Shown: positions 15,917 to 23,245 of the stretch, piece by piece
How the letters are laid out: every line of letters begins with the position of its first letter
Numbering within the stretch: the stretch's first letter is position 1
Assembly: GCA_902768325.1 (NCBI GenBank)
Contig: CACXKY010000006.1
Coordinates: forward strand, 1-43,344
Reading direction: 5' to 3'
DNA length: 43,344 nt
From: Fibrobacter succinogenes
GTDB lineage: Bacteria > Fibrobacterota > Fibrobacteria > Fibrobacterales > Fibrobacteraceae
Made by a program: the position numbers and the translations under genes
The notes under the pieces: model-generated
Seen by the model: the letters and a program-made list of their open reading frames with translations, nothing else
What the model was told of the DNA's origin: nothing
Database searches by the model: none

Positions 15917-16180
15917 CTACTCCTCCACCTTGCGGGTCTCTTCCATGATGACCCGGAAAATCTGCTCTATGGATTCGGGGGAAAGAGGACCGCCCGATTT
16001 CGCCGCCTTTTCCTTGACACATTCCAATACGGCGGACTCACGTGCAGGGTCCAATACCGGCAAGCCCTGAGAACGCTTGATTTTCCCGATTTCAGTCGCA
16101 AAAACCGCACGCCGGTTCAGGAGAGCGATCAGTTCGTCGTTCAATTCGTCTATGCGCATGCGCCAGTCATCGATTTCCAT
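15917..16180 (-). CDS. aroQ: Chorismate mutase, AroQ type
   Basis: Stand-alone AroQ-fold mutase turning chorismate into prephenate. About 87 residues, three-helix pattern: RIDELNDELIALLNRRAVFATEIGKIK (helix 1 with Arg and Lys active-site positions), LDPARESAVLECV, and a C-terminal helix ESIEQIFRVIMEETRKVEE. The ATG at 16180 fits the family start; a GTG twelve codons earlier would add an unrelated peptide. Upstream, TACCTT lies seven bases before ATG, similar to the promoter pattern elsewhere. First gene of a four-gene aromatic/NADP operon; tyrA starts on the next base after its stop. Confidence 0.92.
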   Translation of the reverse strand: MEIDDWRMRIDELNDELIALLNRRAVFATEIGKIKRSQGLPVLDPARESAVLECVKEKAAKSGGPLSPESIEQIFRVIMEETRKVEE

Positions 16181-16321
16181 AGGGGGAAAGGTAGAAAAAA
16201 ACGCCCCCGAGCGCACCCCGTTCCTAGGCCATTTTGCTCCGATTGGCCCCGTTTTTAATACACTTGATACACTTATACCACTTTACACCTTTGTTCGTTT
16301 GCGCCCCCTCCGAGGCGACTT

Positions 16322-16348
16322 TATATTATGTCTGTATGGGTCAGGAGA
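16322..16348 (+). promoter_or_regulatory. -10 box (TATATT) and Shine-Dalgarno (AGGAGA) of the beta-glucanase gene
   Basis: TATATT at 16322-16327 and AGGAGA at 16343-16348, five bases before ATG at 16354. Unlike many neighbours, this gene has a conventional leader with a strong ribosome-binding site. Confidence 0.55.
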
Positions 16349-16353
16349 TAAAG

Positions 16354-17397
16354 ATGAATATATACAAGAAAATCTCAACAGCAACCCTTCTGGTAATGGC
16401 CATGGCAGGATCCATTAGTGCAAAAGACTATTCCGGTGCAGAACTCTATACCAGCGAAACCTGGATGTACGGCAAGTTCGAAGCACGTATGAAGATGGCC
16501 GCCGGTTCCGGCACCGTCAGTTCCATGTTCCTCTACCACAACGATTCCTACCTGGGCGGAAATGAACCCTGGGTCGAAGTAGATATCGAAATCCTGGGCA
16601 AGAACCCCAACAGTTTCCAGTCCAACATCATTACAGGTTTCGGCCCCGGAGACGGGCAGCCGGACCGCAAGGTGACCAGCGAACAGCACCACGCCATCAA
16701 CCCGGCCTCCAACGAATCCTTCCACACCTACGGCATGGAATGGACCCCGAATTACGTGGCATGGACTCTGGACGGCAAGGTCGTCCGCAAGACGGAGAAG
16801 GGCCAAAACGACAAGAACCAGGTGCAGGACCTTGGCAAGAAGGAACAAGGTCTTCGCTTCAACCTTTGGTCCCACGAAGATGCAGGATGGGTCGGAGCCT
16901 GGAACGACAACATCCTGCCCGTCTACCAGTTCATCAACTGGGTCAAGGTCTACAAGTACACCCCGGGCGCCGGCGAAAACGGCAGCGACTTTACTCTGGA
17001 CTGGAGCGACGATTTCGACACCTTCAACAGCAGCCGCTGGCTAAAGGGCGACTGGACGTTTGACGGCAACCGCGTCGATATCAGCCCGAGCAACATCTTC
17101 ACCAAGGACGGCATGGTCATCATCGCCCTCACCAAGAAGGGCCAGGAAGGCTTCAACGGCCAGATGCCCACCGATCCCGAAGGCGACCTGAAGAGCCAGA
17201 CGCCCACATCGAGTTCCTCGTCCGTGATTGCCTCGAGCAGCTCGCAGACGATCACCCCGCCCAGCTCCTCTAGCGTCCTCTCGACGCCTCTCATCCGTAC
17301 CCCGCAGGTACAGAAGGATACCCGCGGCATCGTGAACGCCAAGGGCGCCCACGTGAAGGAAGTCAAAGACCGTTACCGCGTTAATTTCAAGTATTAA
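16354..17397 (+). CDS. GH16 mixed-linkage beta-glucanase (lichenase), circularly permuted
   Basis: Secreted endo-1,3-1,4-beta-glucanase that cuts cereal beta-glucan or lichenan. Signal peptide MNIYKKISTATLLVMAMAGSISA, then the catalytic domain with nucleophile and acid/base in WVEVDIEILG (E75, D77, E79). The order is permuted as in the known F. succinogenes enzyme: the segment from SDFTLDWSDDFDTF to DGMVIIALTKKG, which is N-terminal in Bacillus lichenases, sits after the catalytic part. It is followed by a Ser-rich linker (SSSSVIASSSSQ, PPSSSS) and a basic C terminus (RYRVNFKY) like that of the Fibrobacter enzyme. 347 residues. It is monocistronic, with its own promoter and terminator. Confidence 0.95.
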   Translation: MNIYKKISTATLLVMAMAGSISAKDYSGAELYTSETWMYGKFEARMKMAAGSGTVSSMFLYHNDSYLGGNEPWVEVDIEILGKNPNSFQSNIITGFGPGDGQPDRKVTSEQHHAINPASNESFHTYGMEWTPNYVAWTLDGKVVRKTEKGQNDKNQVQDLGKKEQGLRFNLWSHEDAGWVGAWNDNILPVYQFINWVKVYKYTPGAGENGSDFTLDWSDDFDTFNSSRWLKGDWTFDGNRVDISPSNIFTKDGMVIIALTKKGQEGFNGQMPTDPEGDLKSQTPTSSSSSVIASSSSQTITPPSSSSVLSTPLIRTPQVQKDTRGIVNAKGAHVKEVKDRYRVNFKY

Positions 17398-17420
17398 CCC
17401 CCCCCCAAAAAACAACAAAG

Positions 17421-17452
17421 GTCTATGCAGCACACGCTGCATAGACTTTTTT
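17421..17452 (+). terminator. Rho-independent terminator of the beta-glucanase gene
   Basis: Perfect 11-bp stem GTCTATGCAGC/GCTGCATAGAC with ACAC loop, preceded by an A-rich tract and followed by six T. The T-run abuts the TATTTT box of the next gene. Confidence 0.92.
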
Positions 17453-17453
17453 G

Positions 17454-17459
17454 TATTTT
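17454..17459 (+). promoter_or_regulatory. -10-like TATTTT box, 6 nt before the GntR-type regulator
   Basis: TATTTT-TTCGGC-ATG. It starts two bases after the terminator T-run, so terminator tail and promoter are contiguous. No Shine-Dalgarno is present. Confidence 0.55.
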
Positions 17460-17465
17460 TTCGGC

Positions 17466-18851
17466 ATGCGCGAGGAACTGGCAAAGACGCTTCTTTCACT
17501 CCCCCATCAAGACGGGGACAGGCTCCCCAGTATCCGAACCCTGATGAAGACATACAACATCTCCTCGGGAACGGTACAGGCCGCGCTGGCCGCCTTGGCC
17601 GCCGCCGGGAAGATCCAGAGCGTCCAAGGGAAAGGTTCCTTCTGGAAATCCCCCGACAGCACGACAAACGAAGCGCTGTTTCCGTCGGCCGTCCGCCCGA
17701 CCATCCGGGAGACCATTCCCGAAAAGCTGCAGAGGCTCTTCAACGAAGACTGGGCCCGCGGAACGTTCAAGATGGACGCCGCCCTGCCGCTCATGAAGGA
17801 ACTCGCCCTGCGCTACGACGTTTCCCAATCCATCCTGCGAAAATTCCTGATGGACAAAGTCCATGCCGGCGTCCTCACCCGTTCCGGAAGGAAGTTCTTC
17901 TTTGCCCATAAGCGGGATTCCCGGTCAGGACAGTCCCTGAGCGAACTCATTTTCGTCACGCGCTGTAACAGCTGGGGCGGATTCACCGCCGAAAGCGAAC
18001 GCGAGATGGACTTTCTCCGCATGGTCTACAAGAAGGCCGGTGCGGAAAACTTCAAGCTTATCCTGCTCGGCATCAACGAAAAGAGCGGCGAAATTATCGA
18101 CAGAAGTGGCAATCCGCATAAACTGAGCGACTTCCAGAACGCCGTCGGCGCCATCCTTTCTACCCTGCTCGTGATGCACCCGCTCAAGCTTTTGCAACTG
18201 TTCGCCGGAGTGAAATTCCCGGTATCCGTCTGGTGGGAACACCCGCTACGGGATTTGCCGCAGCGCTTCTGCAGCAAGAGCAACTGGAATTTTTTCAATT
18301 CCACCTTCGGGCCGCTCCCCGGCATAGAGATGGGCAAGTTCGTCCAGACGCTCGGTTTCAACCAGGTTCTCTACATCTCTCCCTACCATAACAGTTCCTG
18401 GTCCGTGGACCGCCTAGAAGGGCTCCGTGAATCCGGTCTTTCCGTCATCACGTGTACCGACAAGGAATTCGCAAGCCCCTGGGACTACAAGCAGATTGCC
18501 CGTACCAAGGTCGCGAAGCATTCCGTCGAAGTCTACGCCCGCGAGCTCCTAAAGCAAAAGCTCATCTCCCTCATTCCGCAAGACGAAATCTACAGCCAGC
18601 TCCCGCTTGTCTGCGTCAACGACGAAGTGGCAAGCATCATTATCGAACTGGCGGAAGAAGGAAAGCTACATGCGTCCGAACACATTTTCGGTTTCGACAA
18701 TTCCGCCGAAAGCTACCTCCTGCGCCTCCCCTCTTACGAGTTCAACACGCAGGCGCTCGTGGACAGCATGTTCTACAGCATCGAGAATCCCGACGCCTTT
18801 ATCACGAACAAGAAAATCCGCCAGATTCTTGGCTCTGTCGTAGAAAAGTAA
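17466..18851 (+). CDS. GntR-type transcription regulator with two winged helices and a LacI-like sensor domain
   Basis: 461 residues. Residues about 1-65 are a GntR winged helix (LPSIRTLMKTYNISSGTVQAAL, then AAGKIQSVQGKGSFW). Residues about 85-140 look like a second winged helix (MKELALRYDVSQSILRKFL, AGVLTRSGRKFFFA). The rest resembles a type 1 periplasmic-binding-protein fold used by LacI-type sensors (FPVSVWWEHP, GFNQVLYISPYHNSSW, LVCVNDEVASIIIELA, HIFGFDNSAES). A sugar ligand is plausible and the beta-glucanase next door is a candidate target, but no operator can be assigned. The ATG at 17466 is chosen because upstream in-frame codons fall inside the terminator. Confidence 0.82.
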   Translation: MREELAKTLLSLPHQDGDRLPSIRTLMKTYNISSGTVQAALAALAAAGKIQSVQGKGSFWKSPDSTTNEALFPSAVRPTIRETIPEKLQRLFNEDWARGTFKMDAALPLMKELALRYDVSQSILRKFLMDKVHAGVLTRSGRKFFFAHKRDSRSGQSLSELIFVTRCNSWGGFTAESEREMDFLRMVYKKAGAENFKLILLGINEKSGEIIDRSGNPHKLSDFQNAVGAILSTLLVMHPLKLLQLFAGVKFPVSVWWEHPLRDLPQRFCSKSNWNFFNSTFGPLPGIEMGKFVQTLGFNQVLYISPYHNSSWSVDRLEGLRESGLSVITCTDKEFASPWDYKQIARTKVAKHSVEVYARELLKQKLISLIPQDEIYSQLPLVCVNDEVASIIIELAEEGKLHASEHIFGFDNSAESYLLRLPSYEFNTQALVDSMFYSIENPDAFITNKKIRQILGSVVEK

Positions 18852-18857
18852 AAGGCG

Positions 18858-19550
18858 TTAACCCTTTACCAAACGCATCACGCCGCGCTTGTTGAATTCC
18901 GGAGCGTCCTTCGGGAAGGGGCTCTTGGTTTCGGCGCGGAGCGTAAACTTGCCCGCATCGCCGGCATCCACCTCGGTTCCAGACTTCGACGAAAGACCGT
19001 CCACGAACAGCGTATCGGCAGCCACACCGAGGATATCGCGGGCTTCTTCCGAGGCCGCCTTACGCCCGATGCAAAGGTCCGGGAGGCCGAACGTCTCGAG
19101 GCCCAGCGTATAAAGCACGTCATCGCTTTCCACGAAGTTGATCCACGGATCCATCGGGAATTCGGCATCACCGAGTTCCTCGCGGAAACCACCCGCAGTC
19201 CAGGCGGTGCCCGACTGCTGCATATAAACGCCCGTCGCACCGGCGGCCAAGACCTTGAGGATAGCGCCATTTACCATACGGAGTTCATCGGCGCTCTTGA
19301 TATTGCCGAGCAAGAACAAGAGGGAACGGTGAGCATCGATGGCTTTCGCTTCTTCATCGGAGACTTCGTGGTGTTCCTTGAATATTTCGGAAAGGCCAGG
19401 CTGCGCTTCATGACGGACGACATTGAAGGCGACGCTACAACCGGGAATCATCAAGGTCTTCGCATCGGCGGCCACCTGGGTCACTTCCGTAATCGAAAAA
19501 ACGTCCGCCACGGCGGCAGGAATCGGGAAAGCAAGTACAAACTGGTTCAT
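18858..19550 (-). CDS. Conserved-looking protein of unknown function
   Basis: 230 residues, soluble, no signal peptide (the N terminus MNQFVLAFPIPAAVADVF is a strand-like start rather than a leader). Features include HEVSDEEAKAIDAHRSLLFLLG, a Gly/Ala segment KVLAAGATGVYMQQSGTAWTAGGF and ESDDVLYTLGLETFGLPDL. It vaguely recalls DUF4261-type proteins, but I cannot confirm that. AAGG lies about ten bases before ATG. It is 14 bases downstream of the GT-B gene on the same strand and may be the last gene of that operon. Confidence 0.7.
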   Translation of the reverse strand: MNQFVLAFPIPAAVADVFSITEVTQVAADAKTLMIPGCSVAFNVVRHEAQPGLSEIFKEHHEVSDEEAKAIDAHRSLLFLLGNIKSADELRMVNGAILKVLAAGATGVYMQQSGTAWTAGGFREELGDAEFPMDPWINFVESDDVLYTLGLETFGLPDLCIGRKAASEEARDILGVAADTLFVDGLSSKSGTEVDAGDAGKFTLRAETKSPFPKDAPEFNKRGVMRLVKG

Positions 19551-19564
19551 ATTCTACCTTAAAA

Positions 19565-20668
19565 TTATTTGCCTATATTCTGGAACAGATCGTCAACGGT
19601 ACCGCGCAAGAGTTCCTGCCGGAACGGAGGCAACACGCGTCCTTCCGCAGACAAGGCCTTGCGCAGGGATTCTTCGCCGAGCTTGTCTTCGGGAATCTCG
19701 ACTGCGTAGCCTGCCGCAGAAAGGTTCTTCGCCAAGACGACCTGTTCATACTGCCCAGGAATCGGGACGAAAATGCAGCTCGCCCCCAGTACCGCCATGT
19801 CCATCACGGTGCTGTACCCACCGCGGCTCACGACCCGCTTACTGCGGGCAATCATTTCGGCAAAGCGGTCCGTAGGCAGGTGCGTATGGAACTCGATGTT
19901 CCCTTCGGTCCAACTGCTGTAAGGAACGGAAGGCTGTCCGAGGATCATCACGTGACGTCCGGGAATCTTTTGCAGCACGCGACGCAGGCGGTCTTCGAAC
20001 CGCGTGCGCGATGGTTCTACGCCCGAAATGACTGCGACGACATCCAAGTCTTTCTCGGTGCCCTTGAGGGCGGCATGGCTTTCGCCAAAGCGGGAAAGCG
20101 GGCCCACGAAACGGACTGGACGCGAGCAGGAATCGACATGCGAAAGCGTTCCCGCATAGCCCGGAAATTCCCTGACATCGGGCACCCAAACTTCGTCAAA
20201 ATGAGCGATGCGCGCATCGTGCCAACGCACGCCGACGCCCTCGAACGAAGAAAAGACCGGCGGGAAGGCAATACGGCGCTGGTGCGTCATGTAAACGTTA
20301 TGCGCCTTCTTGGAATAGAAGGCAAAGCGGTTATCCGAAAAGAGGATGTCGTAATGGTGACGTGCGACCATCTCTTCGGCATAGCGGTGTTCGTACCGCA
20401 TAATGGCATTGAGGCGCGCCCCGTTTTTCAAGAGCCAGAGCCCCATATTGTAGCCATGATCGGGATACTCGACGTTGTAGCCGGGAGCAATGCGCTGGCG
20501 CAGTTTCGGGAAGGTCTCGCGGAAAAAAGACGCATTCGCCTTGACGACGGCAATCTCGACCTCCGCCCCGTGCGCCAGGAATTCCCTGATGACGGGCACG
20601 CAACGCGTCGCGTGTCCGAGGCCCCAATCCAACGGGGCCACCAGGATTTTTACCTTGCCTCCAGCCAT
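19565..20668 (-). CDS. GT-B fold glycosyltransferase (MurG/GT28-like)
   Basis: 367 residues. The N-terminal ILVAPLDWGLGHATRCVPVI is the Gly-rich acceptor-domain loop seen in a MurG-like group common in Bacteroidota. The C-terminal half has the nucleotide-sugar site pattern: HVMILGQPS, HLPTDRFAEMIARSKRVVSRGGYSTVMDMAVLGASCIFVPIPGQYEQV, ending with AKNLSAAGYAV. It lacks a signal or membrane segment, so it is cytosolic or peripheral. The start overlaps the end of the upstream GT-C-like gene by 19 bases. The sugar donor and acceptor are unknown; proximity to a lipid acyltransferase fusion hints at an envelope glycan or glycolipid. Confidence 0.82.
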   Translation of the reverse strand: MAGGKVKILVAPLDWGLGHATRCVPVIREFLAHGAEVEIAVVKANASFFRETFPKLRQRIAPGYNVEYPDHGYNMGLWLLKNGARLNAIMRYEHRYAEEMVARHHYDILFSDNRFAFYSKKAHNVYMTHQRRIAFPPVFSSFEGVGVRWHDARIAHFDEVWVPDVREFPGYAGTLSHVDSCSRPVRFVGPLSRFGESHAALKGTEKDLDVVAVISGVEPSRTRFEDRLRRVLQKIPGRHVMILGQPSVPYSSWTEGNIEFHTHLPTDRFAEMIARSKRVVSRGGYSTVMDMAVLGASCIFVPIPGQYEQVVLAKNLSAAGYAVEIPEDKLGEESLRKALSAEGRVLPPFRQELLRGTVDDLFQNIGK

Positions 20669-23217
20669 GCGTTAGCCCAGTCGCCGTGGTCGCAGTCCTT
20701 GTCTTCACCCATTTCGATGCGGAGCTGGATATTGTGCGCTCCGGAGATGTCGACATCGAGGGCCTGCTTTTCCATAGAGTAGAGCCTCTTGGTGCGTACG
20801 ACCTCGCGACCGTCCGCATAGACTGCAAAATGCGCGCCATCACCGCAGGCACTTTCGTCATCGAGACCGACAACAGTATGCAGCATATCGAAGCCGCGCG
20901 GCAACGTGAAGTTGATAGAAGAATTCGCGTGGCTACCGATACCGTAGCGGTAAGGAACGCCGTCCAACGTCAGCGTATGCTGTTCGACCGTCCTGTCAAC
21001 CTGCGGGGAACCCCAGTCCTGCGTATAGTCGCCCATCTTGAGCGCCGAAAGCAGGGCCACCTTCTCGCCTTCCACGAAGAAGTCCCTGTAAACCTGCATG
21101 GTATCGTCGTCCGGCATCGCACAGGCGATTTCTGCGCGGTTCAAGCCATAACGGATTTTCGCAGAATCGAGAACAAGCGTATCCGCCTCGGACGAAACCA
21201 GGAGTTCGCCCTGCATTTCCGAGTTCAGCACATAGCTGCAGTTGATCGATTCCGGGAAACGCTTGGAGATGGCAATCTGGCCATCGAACTGATCCGAAAC
21301 GAGGAAGTTCTGCGCATACTTGGAAACGCCCTTCTTCGAGAGAATCTTGTAAATCACCAGCGGGTAGCCGAAGCGCTTCGCATCGACCAGGACACGTTCA
21401 TTCTTGTAACCGTCCAGAATCTTGTCGATCTGGTCCGTCGTCTTGAAACCGACCACACGGCTATCGCGGTTCACCTTGCCGTAACCGTCCTGACCGCGGA
21501 CAAGGTAGATGTTCCCGTTGGATTTCTGCATCCAGCCCGCAAATTCCTCCGTGCTCCAGCCTTCGAACGTGCGTTCGCTGAAGGAGGTATGGCCCGAAGC
21601 GAGCATCTGCCACGGCCTAGCATAGATGAACACGGAATTCTGCGGATAGCTTGCCAACTCCGTATTCAAGAAGTCTTCTTCGCCGAGCAGCTTGTTCTTG
21701 TAATAAAGCATGTTCGCCTTGTAGCTCGGCGCATGGTACAGCATGAGTCCCACCGAAAGCGCGACCGCAACACCCATGACAATCTTTGCCGCGGCATCCG
21801 TCTTCATCTTGGTCGCAAAGAGGAGCGCATCGTACATGCCTAGCGCCATCAAAAGAGCAAACAGCGGCAGCGCCACCAGCACATAGCGCTGGTTGATGTC
21901 GATGGTGAACGTACCCGACACGTTGAACATGATGACAAAAATCTGGAGGCAGAAGAAGATGCCCAACACGAAACCGCGAATATAGCGGCGTCCCGAAATC
22001 ATGCGGAACAGGAGCCAGGCCGTCGAAGCGAGCAGGATTACGGTAAACGTCGTGTAGAACGGGTTTTCCATGATGCCGCCGAACGCTGGATTCTTGTCCA
22101 GGTTCATCATCACTTCGATGTTCGTCTTCAGGTTGAACCAGAGGTTCTCAAAGGAATGGGCAGCATGTTCGCCCCCCTGGAAGTCATAACCGCGGTAGGC
22201 CGCCATCGTATTCACGCTGGGCCAGCTCACCGCAATCACGGAAGCGACAAAGGCTGGCAGGCGGTACGGCTTTTCGAGGAAATAGCGGTAATAGTAAAGC
22301 GCAAACGGGATAAACGCAAAGACCGTTTCTTGACGGGTCTGCGCAAAGAAACCGAGCAGCGGGACCGTAAAGAGGAAGTGCTTCCAGGTCACCTTGTTTG
22401 TCGGCACAAAGGCGTACCAAGCCATCAGCACCGCAAGCAGGCAGATATAGAGCACCTCGGTCGAAGCCGAACGGGCCTGCAAAAGGTAAATCGGCATGCC
22501 GCCCAAGAAGGCCGTCGCGGCCAGAGCCAGTTTATCGCTCCTGAACCACCGGCTCAAAGCGAGGAAGAACGCAATCAGGCTCAGTATGTAGAACGGGTAG
22601 TTCACGAGGAGCGCCGTATCGCGGTTCGGTTCCATGAAGTTGAACACGACGGAATAGACAAAGCCGAGCGCCTTGCCCTTGAAGTTGTTCACTTCCGTCT
22701 TGCAGTCCAGAACACCGTCCGTCCACACGCCTTCGTTACAGATGCCGCCCGAATGCTGGAAGTACATCTGGAGGCCCATCGATTCCCAGCTCGTCTCGTC
22801 GCTCAATACACGGTGCGTATTTCCGATATTGCTGAAAATGAACGCGGAAAAGACGATGAGCAATATGGCGAGCCCGCAGAAGGACTTGCCGCCCGGGAGG
22901 TTCGCGCGCCAATTCTTCACCACGAAGGGAATGTTCACGACAATTCCCACCAGGAGCAAGATGAACGTCAGGAGGATGGCGTAGTAACCCCATTCAATAT
23001 CCCAACGGCGAGCGTACTCAACAGACGTATTGTTAAAAATCAAGAAAGCCGCGACGAGCACGAACAGCGTGACCGCCGCCATCACCGCCTGGGGGCGTCC
23101 CAAGTGCAGGGTTTCCACCCAAGCACGCAGGAGTTCCTTCAGAGGCTTACGCTCAACCTTTGTTTCTGATTTTACAGACGAATTATTCTTATCAAGCTTC
23201 TTTTCTCTTTTAGACAT
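20650..23217 (-). CDS. Polytopic GT-C-like membrane protein with C-terminal NPCBM domain
   Basis: 855 residues. A charged N terminus (about 35 residues) is followed by roughly 12 hydrophobic segments up to about residue 480. The loop after the early segments has LSDETSWESMG, an acidic DE pair in the position typical of GT-C lipid-linked sugar transferases. After a periplasmic region comes an NPCBM domain (about residues 735-855): TLDGVPYRYGIGSHANSS, MLHTVVGLDDESACGDGAHFAVYADG, ALDVDISGAHNIQLRIEMG, DHGDWANAW. NPCBM modules bind galacto-type sugars in secreted glycosidases; finding one on a membrane transferase is unusual. The stop overlaps the GT-B gene. Confidence 0.85.
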   Translation of the reverse strand: MSKREKKLDKNNSSVKSETKVERKPLKELLRAWVETLHLGRPQAVMAAVTLFVLVAAFLIFNNTSVEYARRWDIEWGYYAILLTFILLLVGIVVNIPFVVKNWRANLPGGKSFCGLAILLIVFSAFIFSNIGNTHRVLSDETSWESMGLQMYFQHSGGICNEGVWTDGVLDCKTEVNNFKGKALGFVYSVVFNFMEPNRDTALLVNYPFYILSLIAFFLALSRWFRSDKLALAATAFLGGMPIYLLQARSASTEVLYICLLAVLMAWYAFVPTNKVTWKHFLFTVPLLGFFAQTRQETVFAFIPFALYYYRYFLEKPYRLPAFVASVIAVSWPSVNTMAAYRGYDFQGGEHAAHSFENLWFNLKTNIEVMMNLDKNPAFGGIMENPFYTTFTVILLASTAWLLFRMISGRRYIRGFVLGIFFCLQIFVIMFNVSGTFTIDINQRYVLVALPLFALLMALGMYDALLFATKMKTDAAAKIVMGVAVALSVGLMLYHAPSYKANMLYYKNKLLGEEDFLNTELASYPQNSVFIYARPWQMLASGHTSFSERTFEGWSTEEFAGWMQKSNGNIYLVRGQDGYGKVNRDSRVVGFKTTDQIDKILDGYKNERVLVDAKRFGYPLVIYKILSKKGVSKYAQNFLVSDQFDGQIAISKRFPESINCSYVLNSEMQGELLVSSEADTLVLDSAKIRYGLNRAEIACAMPDDDTMQVYRDFFVEGEKVALLSALKMGDYTQDWGSPQVDRTVEQHTLTLDGVPYRYGIGSHANSSINFTLPRGFDMLHTVVGLDDESACGDGAHFAVYADGREVVRTKRLYSMEKQALDVDISGAHNIQLRIEMGEDKDCDHGDWANAWLEAR

Positions 23218-23245
23218 AACGGACTCAATTTAGATTTTTTACAAA

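Noticed and set aside
16181..16216. GTG start of chorismate mutase at 16216
   Set aside because: It would add twelve residues (Ser/Phe/Pro-rich) not expected for AroQ; the ATG at 16180 precedes the conserved helix.
17421..17446. Perfect inverted repeat before the GntR-type gene as its operator
   Set aside because: It has an 11-bp stem, 4-base loop and T-run right after the GH16 stop, which is fully explained as a terminator; an additional operator role cannot be shown.
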